A DNA stretch of 16,348 bases. Origin: JAVBUP01 sp031555175 (GTDB lineage Bacteria; Bacillota_I; Bacilli_A; Erysipelotrichales; Coprobacillaceae). Both the position numbers and the translations under genes were made by a program. The stretch is taken from positions 1 through 16,348 of the forward strand of contig JAVBUP010000077.1 of assembly GCA_031555175.1 (NCBI GenBank), read 5' to 3'. Under the pieces are notes generated by a model. The model ran no database searches and was not told the origin of the DNA. It saw only the letters and a program-made list of their open reading frames with translations. This document shows, in pieces, positions 1 to 7,800 of the stretch (positions within the stretch are counted from its first letter, which is position 1; each line of letters starts with the position of its first letter).

Positions 1-99
1 GCAACATGGAGAGAAAGAATATCCCAATAATCTAGTATTCAACCTTATTATACTTTAGGATTATCCGATGTCTATATTGAGTTAGTAAAGTCTCATTAA
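1..99 (+). pseudogene. possible frameshifted 3' end of an upstream gene
   Basis: There is no intact reading frame here, but two adjacent frames look protein-like. Codons from position 2 to 43 read HGEKEYPNNLVFN and then hit TAG at 56-58. The neighbouring frame from 43 continues as PYYTLGLSDVYIELVKSH and ends in TAA at 97-99. One missing base near position 43 would join them into one C-terminus. I do not recognise the family. It could equally be non-coding DNA, or a gene end whose upstream context lies outside the window. Confidence 0.22.
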
Positions 100-135
100 A
101 AACTTTACAAATACATTATACGAGGAGATACAATA

Positions 136-1116
136 ATGGAATATGTTAAATTAGGAAATAGTGGATTAGAAGTATCTAGAATATGTTTGGGTTGTATGGG
201 ATTTGGAGATCCTGCAACTGGGTTTCATCAATGGGTATTATTAAAAGAAGAAAGTAAGGAAGTTATTAAAAAAGCTTTAGAACTAGGAATTAACTTCTTT
301 GATACAGCTAATGTTTATTCATATGGGGTAAGTGAAGAAATACTTGGAGAAGCGATTAGAGAATATGCTAATAGAGATGAAGTTGTTGTTGCAACAAAAG
401 TATTTATGGGAATGAGACAAGGACCTAATGCTAGAGGATTATCTAGAAAAGCTATTATGACCGAAGTAGATAATTCATTAAAAAGATTAGGATTAGATTA
501 TATTGATCTATTAATCATTCATAGATTTGATGCTTCAACTCCTGTAGAAGAGACAATGAAAGCATTACATGATTTAGTAGAATCTGGAAAAGTTAGATAT
601 ATTGGTGCTTCAGCGATGTATGCATGGCAATTCCAAAAGATGCAATATGTGGCTGAGAAGAATGGTTGGACAAAGTTCATTTCAATGCAAAGTCACTATA
701 ATATGTTATATCGTGAAGAAGAACGTGAAATGGTGCCATTCATGAAAGATACAAATGTAGCTTGTACACCATACTCTCCTTTAGCATCTGGAAGACTAAC
801 CAGAGATTGGGCTGCCACTACTAAAAGATTTGAAACAGATACTACAGCTAAAAGTAAATACGATGCGACTATTGATACTGATAAGGTAATTGTAGAAAGA
901 GTAGCCGAAATAGCTATTAAAAAAGGTGTTTCTAGAACGCAAGTAGCTCTTGCATGGTTGCTACAAAAAGATACTGTAGTGTCACCAATCATTGGAGCTA
1001 CTAAGATATCTCATTTAGAAGAGGCAGTTGGAGCATTAGATGTAACTCTAACTGATGAAGAAATGGCTTATTTAGAAGAGCCATATGTGCCTCATATTGT
1101 AGTAGGTGCGCTATAA
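136..1116 (+). CDS. yajO: YajO-like aldo/keto reductase
   Basis: This is a cytoplasmic NADPH-dependent oxidoreductase of the aldo/keto reductase superfamily with a TIM-barrel fold, 326 aa and full length. The catalytic tetrad is visible: Asp56 and Tyr61 in FDTANVYSYG, Lys88 in VVATK and His129 in LLIIHR. A C-terminal cofactor-binding stretch, IIGATKISHLEEA, lies near residue 285. The N-terminus (VSRICLGCMGFG), the YREEEREM segment (192-199) and the EEPYVPHIVVG tail closely match E. coli YajO from memory. YajO has been annotated as 1-deoxyxylulose-5-phosphate synthase, but its physiological substrate is uncertain. The start is supported by GAGGAG about 8 nt upstream. The gene overlaps the next one by a single base, so the two should be co-transcribed and coupled. 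Confidence 0.93.
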   Translation: MEYVKLGNSGLEVSRICLGCMGFGDPATGFHQWVLLKEESKEVIKKALELGINFFDTANVYSYGVSEEILGEAIREYANRDEVVVATKVFMGMRQGPNARGLSRKAIMTEVDNSLKRLGLDYIDLLIIHRFDASTPVEETMKALHDLVESGKVRYIGASAMYAWQFQKMQYVAEKNGWTKFISMQSHYNMLYREEEREMVPFMKDTNVACTPYSPLASGRLTRDWAATTKRFETDTTAKSKYDATIDTDKVIVERVAEIAIKKGVSRTQVALAWLLQKDTVVSPIIGATKISHLEEAVGALDVTLTDEEMAYLEEPYVPHIVVGAL

Positions 1117-1907
1117 TGACTCAAGCCATCGCTCCTAAGACAGTCTTGATGACAAAGGAAGATTTTAAAGAAATAGACACTACTAAAATATATTGGTTAT
1201 CCAGTGCTGGGGTAATGATTAATAGTCGTGGTACTACTATTATGATAGACCCATTATTAGAAGGATTCGATTTGCCATTATTAGTTGATATGCCTCTTGA
1301 TCCTAAGAATGCCATCAACCTAGATGCAGTCTTAATCACGCACTGTGATAACGATCATTTTAGTCGTATGACGTGTAAGGATTTAAACGCTAAAGAATAC
1401 CATGGACCACATTATCTAAATGAATTATTTCAAATAGAGGGATATAATGGTTTTGGTCATGATATAGATGAAGAATTCTCTATCGGCAACATTAAAATAA
1501 CTTTAACTCCCGCAGATCATGCTTGGCAAAATGAAAGTAGCAAGTATAGTAAGATTAGAAAATATGCCTTTGAGGATTATTGTGGATATTGGTTAGATAC
1601 CCCTGATGGTTCCATTTGGATGGTTGGGGATTCACGTTTACTCGATGCTCACTTAACTATGAAAGAACCAGATGTAATCTTATTTGATTTCTCTGATAAC
1701 TCTTGGCATATTGGCCTAGAAAACGCCATTAAACTTGCTAATACGTATCCAAAAGCTGATTTAATACTAATTCATTGGGGAACAGTGGATGCTCCGGAAA
1801 TGAATGCTTTTAATGGTAATCCGGCAGATTTAATGGCTAGAATTATTAATAAAGAAAGAATTAGAATTATAGCTCCTGGACAAGCTTTTGAATTAACAAG
1901 AAAATAA
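1116..1907 (+). CDS. UlaG-like MBL-fold metallohydrolase
   Basis: A 263-aa soluble protein of the metallo-beta-lactamase fold, closest to the UlaG-like (L-ascorbate-6-phosphate lactonase) group. Visible motifs are THCDNDH at 75-81 (the HxHxDH motif with its second His replaced by Asp78), His135 in PADHAWQ, Asp172 in MVGDSRL and His220 in LILIHWGT. These could still bind one or two metals, but the substrate cannot be read from the sequence. Its ATG shares a base with the TAA of the reductase gene, and AGGTG about 8 nt upstream is the ribosome site. Co-expression with the reductase suggests one small-molecule pathway, but that is inference. An in-frame ATG at codon 12 is a less likely alternative start. 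Confidence 0.88.
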   Translation: MTQAIAPKTVLMTKEDFKEIDTTKIYWLSSAGVMINSRGTTIMIDPLLEGFDLPLLVDMPLDPKNAINLDAVLITHCDNDHFSRMTCKDLNAKEYHGPHYLNELFQIEGYNGFGHDIDEEFSIGNIKITLTPADHAWQNESSKYSKIRKYAFEDYCGYWLDTPDGSIWMVGDSRLLDAHLTMKEPDVILFDFSDNSWHIGLENAIKLANTYPKADLILIHWGTVDAPEMNAFNGNPADLMARIINKERIRIIAPGQAFELTRK

Positions 1908-1913
1908 TTTCTT

Positions 1914-1940
1914 AAAGCCACTATATAGTGGCTTTCATTT
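1914..1940 (+). terminator. terminator of the reductase/MBL operon
   Basis: A perfect 22-bp palindrome at 1914-1935 (arms AAAGCCACTAT and ATAGTGGCTTT) starts 6 bp after the MBL stop codon and is followed by CATTT. The T-tract is short, so termination may be partial. Confidence 0.7.
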
Positions 1941-1946
1941 ACTATT

Positions 1947-2001
1947 TATCGGCAAAATTATTTTGATATTCTATCAAAAATATTATATATTATTGCCGAT
2001 A
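1947..2001 (+). promoter_or_regulatory. nested inverted repeats upstream of fic gene 1, candidate operator
   Basis: The outer arms TATCGGCAA (1947-1955) and TTGCCGATA (1993-2001) are perfect 9-bp inverted repeats. Inside them lies a second dyad, TTTTGATA (1961-1968) and TATCAAAA (1972-1979), with a 3-nt centre. The right outer arm ends 5 bp before the -10 box at 2007. The motif TATCGGNAA recurs in the promoter of the second Fic gene at the same distance from its -10. The Fic protein has an N-terminal DNA-binding domain, so autoregulation is the simplest reading. That is inference. Confidence 0.6.
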
Positions 2002-2003
2002 GA

Positions 2004-2012
2004 TGATATAAT
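2004..2012 (+). promoter_or_regulatory. extended -10 promoter of fic gene 1
   Basis: TGATATAAT is a perfect TGn-extended -10 element, 20 bp before the ATG. No good -35 is present. The space where it would sit is taken by the inverted repeat, as expected for a repressible promoter. Confidence 0.65.
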
Positions 2013-2032
2013 AAAAATGAGGATGTGATAGT

Positions 2033-2923
2033 ATGGAATATATCTCTGTGAAAGAAATTGCAAAAAAATGGGATCTATCTGAGCGTAGCGTTAGAAACTA
2101 TTGCGCCATTGGTCGTGTTCCTGGTGCCATATTAAATGGGAAAACCTGGTTCATCCCTATTGGGACTAAAAAACCAATTAGATTAAATAAGCAAAGCACT
2201 TTACAACATTATTTATTAGATACTTTGCGCATTGAAAAAGAATCAAAATTATCTGGTGGTATATATCATAAGATACAAATTTACTTAACATATAATTCAA
2301 ATCATATTGAAGGTAACCAACTTTCTGAAGAACAAACAAGATATATATTTGAAACTAATACGATAGGTTTTGAAAACAATTCAAGCAAAGTAGATGATAT
2401 CGTCGAAACGGTTAACCATTTTAGGTGCATAGATATGATAATCGATAATGCGCATAAACCATTATCACAATTTTTCATAAAAGATTTGCATAAAAGGCTT
2501 AAATCATCAACTTCTGATGAGACCAAGGATTGGATTGCAATTGGTGACTATAAGAAAATACCTAATGAAGTTGGTGGAAACGATACTGCTTCACCTGAAG
2601 ATGTTGTTAGCATGATGACTGAATTACTCTTTACATATAACGCCATAAAGCATAAAACAATTGAAGATATTATTAATTTTCATGTACAGTTTGAAAGAAT
2701 TCATCCATTTCAAGATGGCAACGGGAGAGTTGGAAGATTGATAATGTTTAAAGAATGCCTTAAACATAATATTGTCCCATTTATTATTGAAGATAGTAAG
2801 CGTATGTTCTACTATCGTGGACTCAAAGAATGGGATAACGATAATACTTATTTAATTGACACTTGTCTAGCAGCTCAAGATAGATTCAAAGAGTTTTTGG
2901 ATTACTTTAGGATTAAGTATTGA
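2033..2923 (+). CDS. Fic domain protein with N-terminal HTH
   Basis: A 296-aa Fic family protein. Residues 4-42 resemble a MerR/excisionase-like helix-turn-helix (VKEIAKKWDLSERSVRNY followed by GKTWFIP). The Fic core follows, with the complete active-site motif HPFQDGNGRVGR beginning at His224. An autoinhibitory motif of the (S/T)xxxE(G/N) type lies at 89-94 (SNHIEG), N-terminal to the core as in class II Fic proteins. Family knowledge says Fic proteins transfer AMP (or another NMP) to protein hydroxyls, and the inhibitory Glu blocks ATP binding. The target here is unknown. The fusion to a DNA-binding domain suggests a role in transcription or autoregulation. GAGG lies about 11 nt before the ATG. 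The gene is monocistronic, between two terminators. Confidence 0.9.
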   Translation: MEYISVKEIAKKWDLSERSVRNYCAIGRVPGAILNGKTWFIPIGTKKPIRLNKQSTLQHYLLDTLRIEKESKLSGGIYHKIQIYLTYNSNHIEGNQLSEEQTRYIFETNTIGFENNSSKVDDIVETVNHFRCIDMIIDNAHKPLSQFFIKDLHKRLKSSTSDETKDWIAIGDYKKIPNEVGGNDTASPEDVVSMMTELLFTYNAIKHKTIEDIINFHVQFERIHPFQDGNGRVGRLIMFKECLKHNIVPFIIEDSKRMFYYRGLKEWDNDNTYLIDTCLAAQDRFKEFLDYFRIKY

Positions 2924-2951
2924 TTAATGAAATAATATCTATATGTATATG

Positions 2952-2984
2952 AAAAACACGAATAAAAATTCGTGTTTCTTTATC
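2952..2984. terminator. bidirectional terminator between fic gene 1 and the DUF4256 gene
   Basis: The arms AAACACGAA (2954-2962) and TTCGTGTTT (2969-2977) form a 9-bp stem, with CTTTAT on the plus side and a TTTTTC run on the minus side. It can end transcription of the plus-strand Fic gene and of the minus-strand operon ending at 3028. Confidence 0.8.
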
Positions 2985-3027
2985 TCTTAATAAAATTCAC
3001 TATAACTTCAACTATTTTCATTCTTTA

Positions 3028-3555
3028 TTAAATCTTTAGTTTTCCCCTAAAACTACGAGCTCCATAATATGAATCTGCTCCATTATGATATGTAAATACT
3101 TGTTGATATCTATTTTCACAAAACAGTGCTCCACCTAGTTGCCTAATCCTTTCAGGAGTTTTTATCCAACTTGATGTTTTAAGATCAAATGGTTCTAGTT
3201 CTTGTAACGCATAATATTCTTGTTCATCCAAAAGCTCAATTCCAATAATTTCCGCTAAAGAACAAACATTACCTGCAGGTTTATTTTGTTTACGCTTATC
3301 TAAAGCTAGTTGATCATAGCATAAACTTCTTCTTCCATCAGGACTTTCTTTAGAGCAATCACAATAAACATATGTATTATTATCTAAACTCACTACATCT
3401 GGCTCTCCACCACTATCTTCCATTTGTTTTAAAATAGATAATTTATCTTCATCCAATTTATCTAATATGTCTTTCCAATTGATATCAAGATGACGATGCA
3501 TATTTTCTATAAATCTTTTCTCTAAAATAATTAACAACTCTTCAAAATTATTCAT
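3028..3555 (-). CDS. DUF4256 family protein
   Basis: A 175-aa soluble protein that I recognise as DUF4256, a family of unknown function common in Bacillota. The conserved blocks are GGEPDVV, the central CSKESPDGRR, the charged LDKRKQNKPAGN and the C-terminal DSYYGARSFRGKL. The start is the ATG of MNNFEELL: AAAAGGAG sits 6 nt upstream of it, whereas the in-frame ATG six codons earlier lies upstream of that site and has none. The ribosome site overlaps the stop codon of the upstream alkylation-repair gene (gap 11 bp), so the two are translationally coupled. No catalytic residues can be named. Confidence 0.87.
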   Translation of the reverse strand: MNNFEELLIILEKRFIENMHRHLDINWKDILDKLDEDKLSILKQMEDSGGEPDVVSLDNNTYVYCDCSKESPDGRRSLCYDQLALDKRKQNKPAGNVCSLAEIIGIELLDEQEYYALQELEPFDLKTSSWIKTPERIRQLGGALFCENRYQQVFTYHNGADSYYGARSFRGKLKI

Positions 3556-3566
3556 ATTTTCTCCTT

Positions 3567-4274
3567 TTAACAACGAACATTTTTTCTTTTAAAGCCAATT
3601 CTACCCTTTATCATTGCATTATTAATAACTTCTTTAGCCATATCCACTTGACATTCACCAATTCCAGTAAATATCTCAATATCACCAATGCGCCTTGATG
3701 TCTCTATCGCAACCTGTGTTAATGGAATATAAGATACACCCACAGCAGATATAAAGTTGTTCATAGCATAACGTACACGATTAGGTTTATCATTAATTTG
3801 TGATTCTATTTTTTTTAGCATACCTTCAATTTTTTCTTCTACAAATTCACTATCCTTGCGATTTCCTAATAACCACTCATAAGTAGCCCAACCTGCTGAT
3901 TGATATAATTCATGTTCACTTTCAATCCATTTGTCAGCTACTTCTTGAGCAAAATCTGTTTCTGCTAAAGTAACTGCCACAATATGATCTGAAATCATAT
4001 AACAATATGCACTCTCCATCCACTCAGCAAAATTATCTCTAGTCATATCTTTAGTATTAGCAATCATGCCAGCTAAATACATCGCATCAAAATTACCTGT
4101 AGCATATAATTGATTCGCTAATTCTTGATTTTTACCAACCTTTTTTAGGATTGCTTTCATTGAGCCAGTCGCTACACCAAATAATGGTTCTTTTACTCCC
4201 CTCGATAGATAAGCCTTCTTTCCTCTTTCCGTTCCTAACGCTTCTAACTCCATCATTATTTCATTAAAGTCCAT
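3567..4274 (-). CDS. AlkD-like DNA alkylation repair protein
   Basis: A 235-aa all-helical protein of the DNA alkylation repair (AlkD-like, HEAT-like repeat) family. The N-terminal part GVATGSMKAILKKVGKNQEL and the following LYATGNFDAMYLAGMIAN match the usual AlkD repeat pattern. The C-terminus ends in a basic tail, GRIGFKRKNVRC. Family members excise positively charged alkylated bases such as 3-methyladenine or 7-methylguanine. Whether this member keeps the key Trp/Asp residues cannot be settled by eye. The ATG of MDFNEIM is chosen because GGAGAT lies 4 nt before it. The in-frame ATG 12 nt earlier has no ribosome site. First gene of a two-gene operon with the DUF4256 gene. Confidence 0.85.
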   Translation of the reverse strand: MDFNEIMMELEALGTERGKKAYLSRGVKEPLFGVATGSMKAILKKVGKNQELANQLYATGNFDAMYLAGMIANTKDMTRDNFAEWMESAYCYMISDHIVAVTLAETDFAQEVADKWIESEHELYQSAGWATYEWLLGNRKDSEFVEEKIEGMLKKIESQINDKPNRVRYAMNNFISAVGVSYIPLTQVAIETSRRIGDIEIFTGIGECQVDMAKEVINNAMIKGRIGFKRKNVRC

Positions 4275-4306
4275 AGTTATCTCCATTCATTATTCCTATT
4301 AAGTAC

Positions 4307-4315
4307 ATTATACCA
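4307..4315 (-). promoter_or_regulatory. extended -10 promoter of the alkylation-repair operon
   Basis: On the minus strand this reads TGGTATAAT, a perfect TGn-extended -10, about 32 bp before the chosen ATG. There is no clear -35. Confidence 0.55.
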
Positions 4316-4343
4316 AATCTGTCATATTCTACTAGTAACTTTG

Positions 4344-4372
4344 CAAAAAAAAGACAACCCTGAAGGCTGTCC
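4344..4372 (-). terminator. terminator of the purine salvage operon
   Basis: Read on the minus strand: GACAGCC, loop, GGGTTGTC with one G-U pair, then eight T. It lies just beyond the adenine deaminase stop codon. Confidence 0.85.
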
Positions 4373-4380
4373 TTATCTAA

Positions 4381-6171
4381 TTAATCTTTATATAAAGGTA
4401 ACAATTGTTGTGTTAATACATCTATAATACCTAAATCAGACATCTTAACATTAGGAATAACAGGTAAAGCTAATGTTGCAATACGAAGTAAAGGGTTAAC
4501 TATTTCTACTAACCCTAACTCTTGTAAGGCTTTTTTCATTTTAGCTGATTCCTCCGCTAATTCCTTAGCTGGTAATTTTGAAATAAGTCCAGCAATAGAT
4601 AAAATTAAATGTTCTTTTAATTGCCCATTTTCAGCACATGACATTCCACCACCATTTGCAATCAAGTCCTTAACAACTATCATAGCATTTTCTGGTGTAT
4701 CAAATACTACAGTTAGATTATGACTATCATGACTTACAGTACTCGCTACTGCCCCATGGTGTGTACCAAAGTTACGAACTACACCATAACCAATAGTGTT
4801 CTTACCTGGATGTCTATTAATAACAAGAGCATATTTAAGTCCATTATCATGGCTAATATCTAAGTAACCATCTTTAACTGGTAGTTTTTCATAGACTACT
4901 TCAGTTGCCGAACCAGCAGCTGTGTTATAAGTCATAACTAATGTTTCTTGTAATCCATCTTGGATAGGTGCTTTAAATTTAAACATTTCTTCATCAACAC
5001 GATCAACATAGACAGTATTTCTATCTTCTAATGTAAAAGTTTTAATTGGAAGTTTTTCTACTAATTGCCCATCTTGAGCTACTAATTTACCTTCAAAGAA
5101 TACCTTTTCAACTTTTAATGATTCTAATGAATCTACAACAGCTAAGTCAGCTACAAAGGCTGGAGCAATCGCTCCTAAGTTTTTGATACCAACTTCTCTG
5201 GCAACATTATAAGTGGCAGAGCGGATTGCATCGATAGGATCTAAACCATACTTTTGAGCTTGTCTAACTACTTCGTTCATATGACCTTCATATAAAACGT
5301 CGTCCGCTTCTTTATCATCTGTACATAATGTCAAATGATCTTTATATTTTAAATCTTTAGCACCAGGAATAATTTCATGTAAGTTTTTAGAGATTGAACT
5401 TTCACGTCCATCAACATACATTCCATTACGCATTTTATCGCGTGCTTCTTGTCCTAATCTATTTTCATGATCACTTGTTGGTCCACCACATAAATAAGCT
5501 GATAATTCACGACCAGACATAAATGGGGCATGACCTTGAATAAACATATCTCTTTGTTTCATAACATTGATAATATCAACCATTCTAGAATCGTTATTGA
5601 TAACACCAATGAAGTCCATAACTTCAGCTAAACCAATTAAACGATCATAAGATAACATTTCTTCAATTTCTTTCGCAAAGAATTCCGCTCCAGCATTTTC
5701 TTTACCTAAAACTGCTGGTACACATGATGGTGCTAAAACGTATTGACGCATTGGCACATCACTACTATTTTCTATCATATACTTTACACCTTCTAAACCA
5801 CACACATTTGCGATTTCATGTGGATCAGTAATGATTGTTGTTGTACCATGAGGAAGCGCTGCTTCCACAAAATGACGAGGAGTCATCATAGTACTTTCAA
5901 TATGAATATGAGCATCAATGAAACCAGGAATTAAATACTTGCCAGTTAAATCATATTCTACTGCTCCTTTTAAAGGTGTTTCTACTCTATTTAAATTATC
6001 TGGATCACATTGAACATGAGCAATGAATCCATCATAAATTCCAACATTTCCTTTATATACTTCACCAGTAATAACATTAACAATTTGAGCATTACGTAAT
6101 ACTACATCGCAGTCTTTACGCCCCATTGCTGCATCTACTAAGCCAAGCCTATCTTTTATTGGTAATTGCAT
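4381..6171 (-). CDS. ade: adenine deaminase
   Basis: A cytoplasmic metal-dependent amidohydrolase that converts adenine to hypoxanthine and ammonia in purine salvage. Its 596 aa is the normal size for the bacterial AdeC/YerA-type enzyme. Metal and active-site motifs in order: HIHIEST (His88, His90), TDPHEIANVCG (115-125), GLAEVMDF with Glu183, GHAP with His214, TSDHE (233-236) and CTDDK with Asp285. A C-terminal domain with GYGVVRNFGTHHGAVAST and GGGMS is also typical. AAAGGAG lies 6 nt before the ATG. It follows the permease gene with a 12-bp gap and is therefore under the same guanine riboswitch. Uptake of adenine or hypoxanthine and deamination thus respond to the guanine/hypoxanthine pool. 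Confidence 0.97.
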   Translation of the reverse strand: MQLPIKDRLGLVDAAMGRKDCDVVLRNAQIVNVITGEVYKGNVGIYDGFIAHVQCDPDNLNRVETPLKGAVEYDLTGKYLIPGFIDAHIHIESTMMTPRHFVEAALPHGTTTIITDPHEIANVCGLEGVKYMIENSSDVPMRQYVLAPSCVPAVLGKENAGAEFFAKEIEEMLSYDRLIGLAEVMDFIGVINNDSRMVDIINVMKQRDMFIQGHAPFMSGRELSAYLCGGPTSDHENRLGQEARDKMRNGMYVDGRESSISKNLHEIIPGAKDLKYKDHLTLCTDDKEADDVLYEGHMNEVVRQAQKYGLDPIDAIRSATYNVAREVGIKNLGAIAPAFVADLAVVDSLESLKVEKVFFEGKLVAQDGQLVEKLPIKTFTLEDRNTVYVDRVDEEMFKFKAPIQDGLQETLVMTYNTAAGSATEVVYEKLPVKDGYLDISHDNGLKYALVINRHPGKNTIGYGVVRNFGTHHGAVASTVSHDSHNLTVVFDTPENAMIVVKDLIANGGGMSCAENGQLKEHLILSIAGLISKLPAKELAEESAKMKKALQELGLVEIVNPLLRIATLALPVIPNVKMSDLGIIDVLTQQLLPLYKD

Positions 6172-6183
6172 ATTATTCTCCTT

Positions 6184-7473
6184 TTATAGAATATAGTTAA
6201 GAATTAATGGAATTGCTAATACAATAATTCCAATATTTAAATCTTTAATTTTTCCTGTGAATAATTTTAAAGCTACATATGAAATAATACCAACACTGAT
6301 TCCGTTTCCTAACCCACCAGCGAAGATTGTAAACATGATTGTTAAGAACGCTACAATTGAATCAGTAGCATCTTCTAAATTAATATCTTTGATACTTGAT
6401 AACATTGATACACCTACAAGGATTAATGCAGGAGCAGTAGCTTCTGTTGGAATCATTAATGCAAGTGGCGCAATGAAGATTGTTAATAGGAAACAGATAC
6501 CAGTAGAAACTGCTGTTAACCCAGTTCTTCCACCTTCTTCTACTCCAGCTGCAGATTCAATAAATGTTGTAAGAACAGTAGAACCAAAGATTGATCCAAC
6601 AACTGTTCCAATAGCATCTACTAAGAATGGTTTTTTGATTTCTGGTAAATCACCATTTTCATCTAATAACCCAGCTTTTGATGAAACACCTAAAACTGTA
6701 CCAAGTGTTGAGAAGAAATCTCCAATAAAGAAACTGAACATATATGGGAATAATGATAATTTTAATGCTCCCATGATATCTAATTTAAATGCCACTGGTG
6801 AAATTGATGGTGGTACTAAATTAAAGAAACTTGATGGTACTGTTACTAAATTCATAAAAATACCAACTACTGTAGTAGCAATAATTGAAATAAGGATTGC
6901 TCCTTTTACTTTTTTTACTGTTAATACAATTGCAATGATTAATCCAATGATTGTTAATAAAGTAGCTGGATCAGTAACATCACCCATTTTAATTGAACCT
7001 GATGATAAGTTCATTAAATGTCCATTACTAAATCCTAATTGAGCAATATAGAACCCAACTGCTGTTCCAATCGCAATTTTAATAGTCTTAGGTATTGATT
7101 TAACAATTAAATCACGAAGTCCAAATACTGTTAATAATAAGAAAACCATCCCTGAAATGAAAGTCATACCTAAAGCAGTTTGCCAAGTACAAATTCCACC
7201 GCCAACTAATGTATATGCCATAACTGCATTAGACCCCATTCCAGCAGATAAAGCAAATGGTAAGTTAGCATAAACCCCCATGAAAATTGAAAAAGCCGCA
7301 GCCAATAATGCAGTGACAACCATCATTGCCCCTTTATCCATACCTGCAGCTTCCATCATTGACGATTGTACTACTAAGATGTAGGCCATCGTCATGAACG
7401 TAGTAATCCCAGCGAAAATTTCTGTTTTTACTGTAGTTTTACGTTCACTAATCTTAAACACTTTTTCTAACAT
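6184..7473 (-). CDS. pbuG: NCS2 family purine permease (AzgA/PbuG type)
   Basis: A 429-aa polytopic membrane transporter of the nucleobase-cation symporter-2, AzgA-like group, probably importing adenine, guanine and/or hypoxanthine by proton symport. Diagnostic motifs: AGITTFMTMAYI near residue 21, ANLPFALSAGMGSNA at 70-84, IGDFFSTLGT at 251-260 and TTFIESAAGVEEGGRTGL at 303-320 with Glu307. It has about 12-14 hydrophobic segments, and its length is close to that of B. subtilis PbuG. AAAGGGG lies about 9 nt before the ATG. It is the first gene after the riboswitch and shares its transcript with adenine deaminase. The exact substrate preference is inferred from the group and context. Confidence 0.94.
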   Translation of the reverse strand: MLEKVFKISERKTTVKTEIFAGITTFMTMAYILVVQSSMMEAAGMDKGAMMVVTALLAAAFSIFMGVYANLPFALSAGMGSNAVMAYTLVGGGICTWQTALGMTFISGMVFLLLTVFGLRDLIVKSIPKTIKIAIGTAVGFYIAQLGFSNGHLMNLSSGSIKMGDVTDPATLLTIIGLIIAIVLTVKKVKGAILISIIATTVVGIFMNLVTVPSSFFNLVPPSISPVAFKLDIMGALKLSLFPYMFSFFIGDFFSTLGTVLGVSSKAGLLDENGDLPEIKKPFLVDAIGTVVGSIFGSTVLTTFIESAAGVEEGGRTGLTAVSTGICFLLTIFIAPLALMIPTEATAPALILVGVSMLSSIKDINLEDATDSIVAFLTIMFTIFAGGLGNGISVGIISYVALKLFTGKIKDLNIGIIVLAIPLILNYIL

Positions 7474-7507
7474 TTTTTCGTTCCCCTTTTCGTTAGTGTT
7501 AGCAAAT

Positions 7508-7531
7508 AAAAAAACTATCGTTTAACGATAG
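7508..7531 (-). terminator. riboswitch-controlled intrinsic terminator
   Basis: Minus strand: CTATCG, loop TTAAA, CGATAG, then seven T (7514 down to 7508). It sits between the purine aptamer and the permease ribosome site. The 5' arm also takes part in an antiterminator helix. Confidence 0.88.
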
Positions 7532-7623
7532 AAGCACGAAAAAAAGTGTTCTATCATAGTCCACATATTTACGGTTAGTGGGTAGAGACTTTTGGACCAT
7601 ATTACCAAAGATATACGAATAGA
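7527..7623 (-). promoter_or_regulatory. purine riboswitch, guanine/hypoxanthine class, with antiterminator
   Basis: Read on the minus strand. P1 is TCTATTCGTA (7623-7614) paired with TATGATAGA (7558-7550), with one bulged T. P2 is CTTTGG/CCAAAAG around a TAATATGGT loop. The conserved J2/3 TCTCTACC follows, then P3 CCAC/GTGG with the loop CCGTAAAT. J3/1 is GACTATG, with C at the ligand-specifying position (C74 of the xpt aptamer), so it should bind guanine or hypoxanthine rather than adenine. GATAGAACAC (7555-7546) can pair with GTGCTTCTATC (7537-7527) as an antiterminator. This helix shares bases with both P1 and the terminator. Ligand binding should therefore end transcription, giving an OFF switch for permease and adenine deaminase. 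Confidence 0.95.
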
Positions 7624-7639
7624 TTTGATTTGCAATTTT

Positions 7640-7669
7640 ATTATAATCATATTCTTTATTCAAAAACAA
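7640..7669 (-). promoter_or_regulatory. promoter of the riboswitch-pbuG-ade operon
   Basis: Minus strand TTGTTT (7669-7664), 18-bp spacer, TATAAT (7645-7640). Initiation about 7 nt downstream would begin the RNA shortly before P1 of the aptamer. Confidence 0.65.
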
Positions 7670-7772
7670 CCAATGAAACCAAAAAAACATGTCGTTTTTT
7701 TACATATTTTGAAACTATCCTAAATGAAATCGCTTGTAATAAAAATCATTATCAATAAGATATTTTTCAATG

Positions 7773-7800
7773 AAAAAAGTATCTTTTCGCATAGATACTT
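7773..7800 (-). terminator. terminator of fic gene 2
   Basis: Minus strand AAGTATCT, loop ATGCGAAA, AGATACTT followed by a T run. It abuts the stop codon of the second Fic gene. Confidence 0.85.

Noticed and set aside
1481..1489. Exact TATCGGCAA within the MBL-fold gene, a possible additional Fic operator
   Set aside because: Single copy inside coding sequence, no partner site and no promoter. About one chance match is expected.
6257..7042. 261-codon plus-strand frame opposite the permease gene
   Set aside because: Antisense shadow of the NCS2 permease; no ribosome site and no recognisable domain.
7499..7690. 63-codon minus-strand frame across the riboswitch
   Set aside because: It runs through the aptamer and terminator and has no ribosome site.
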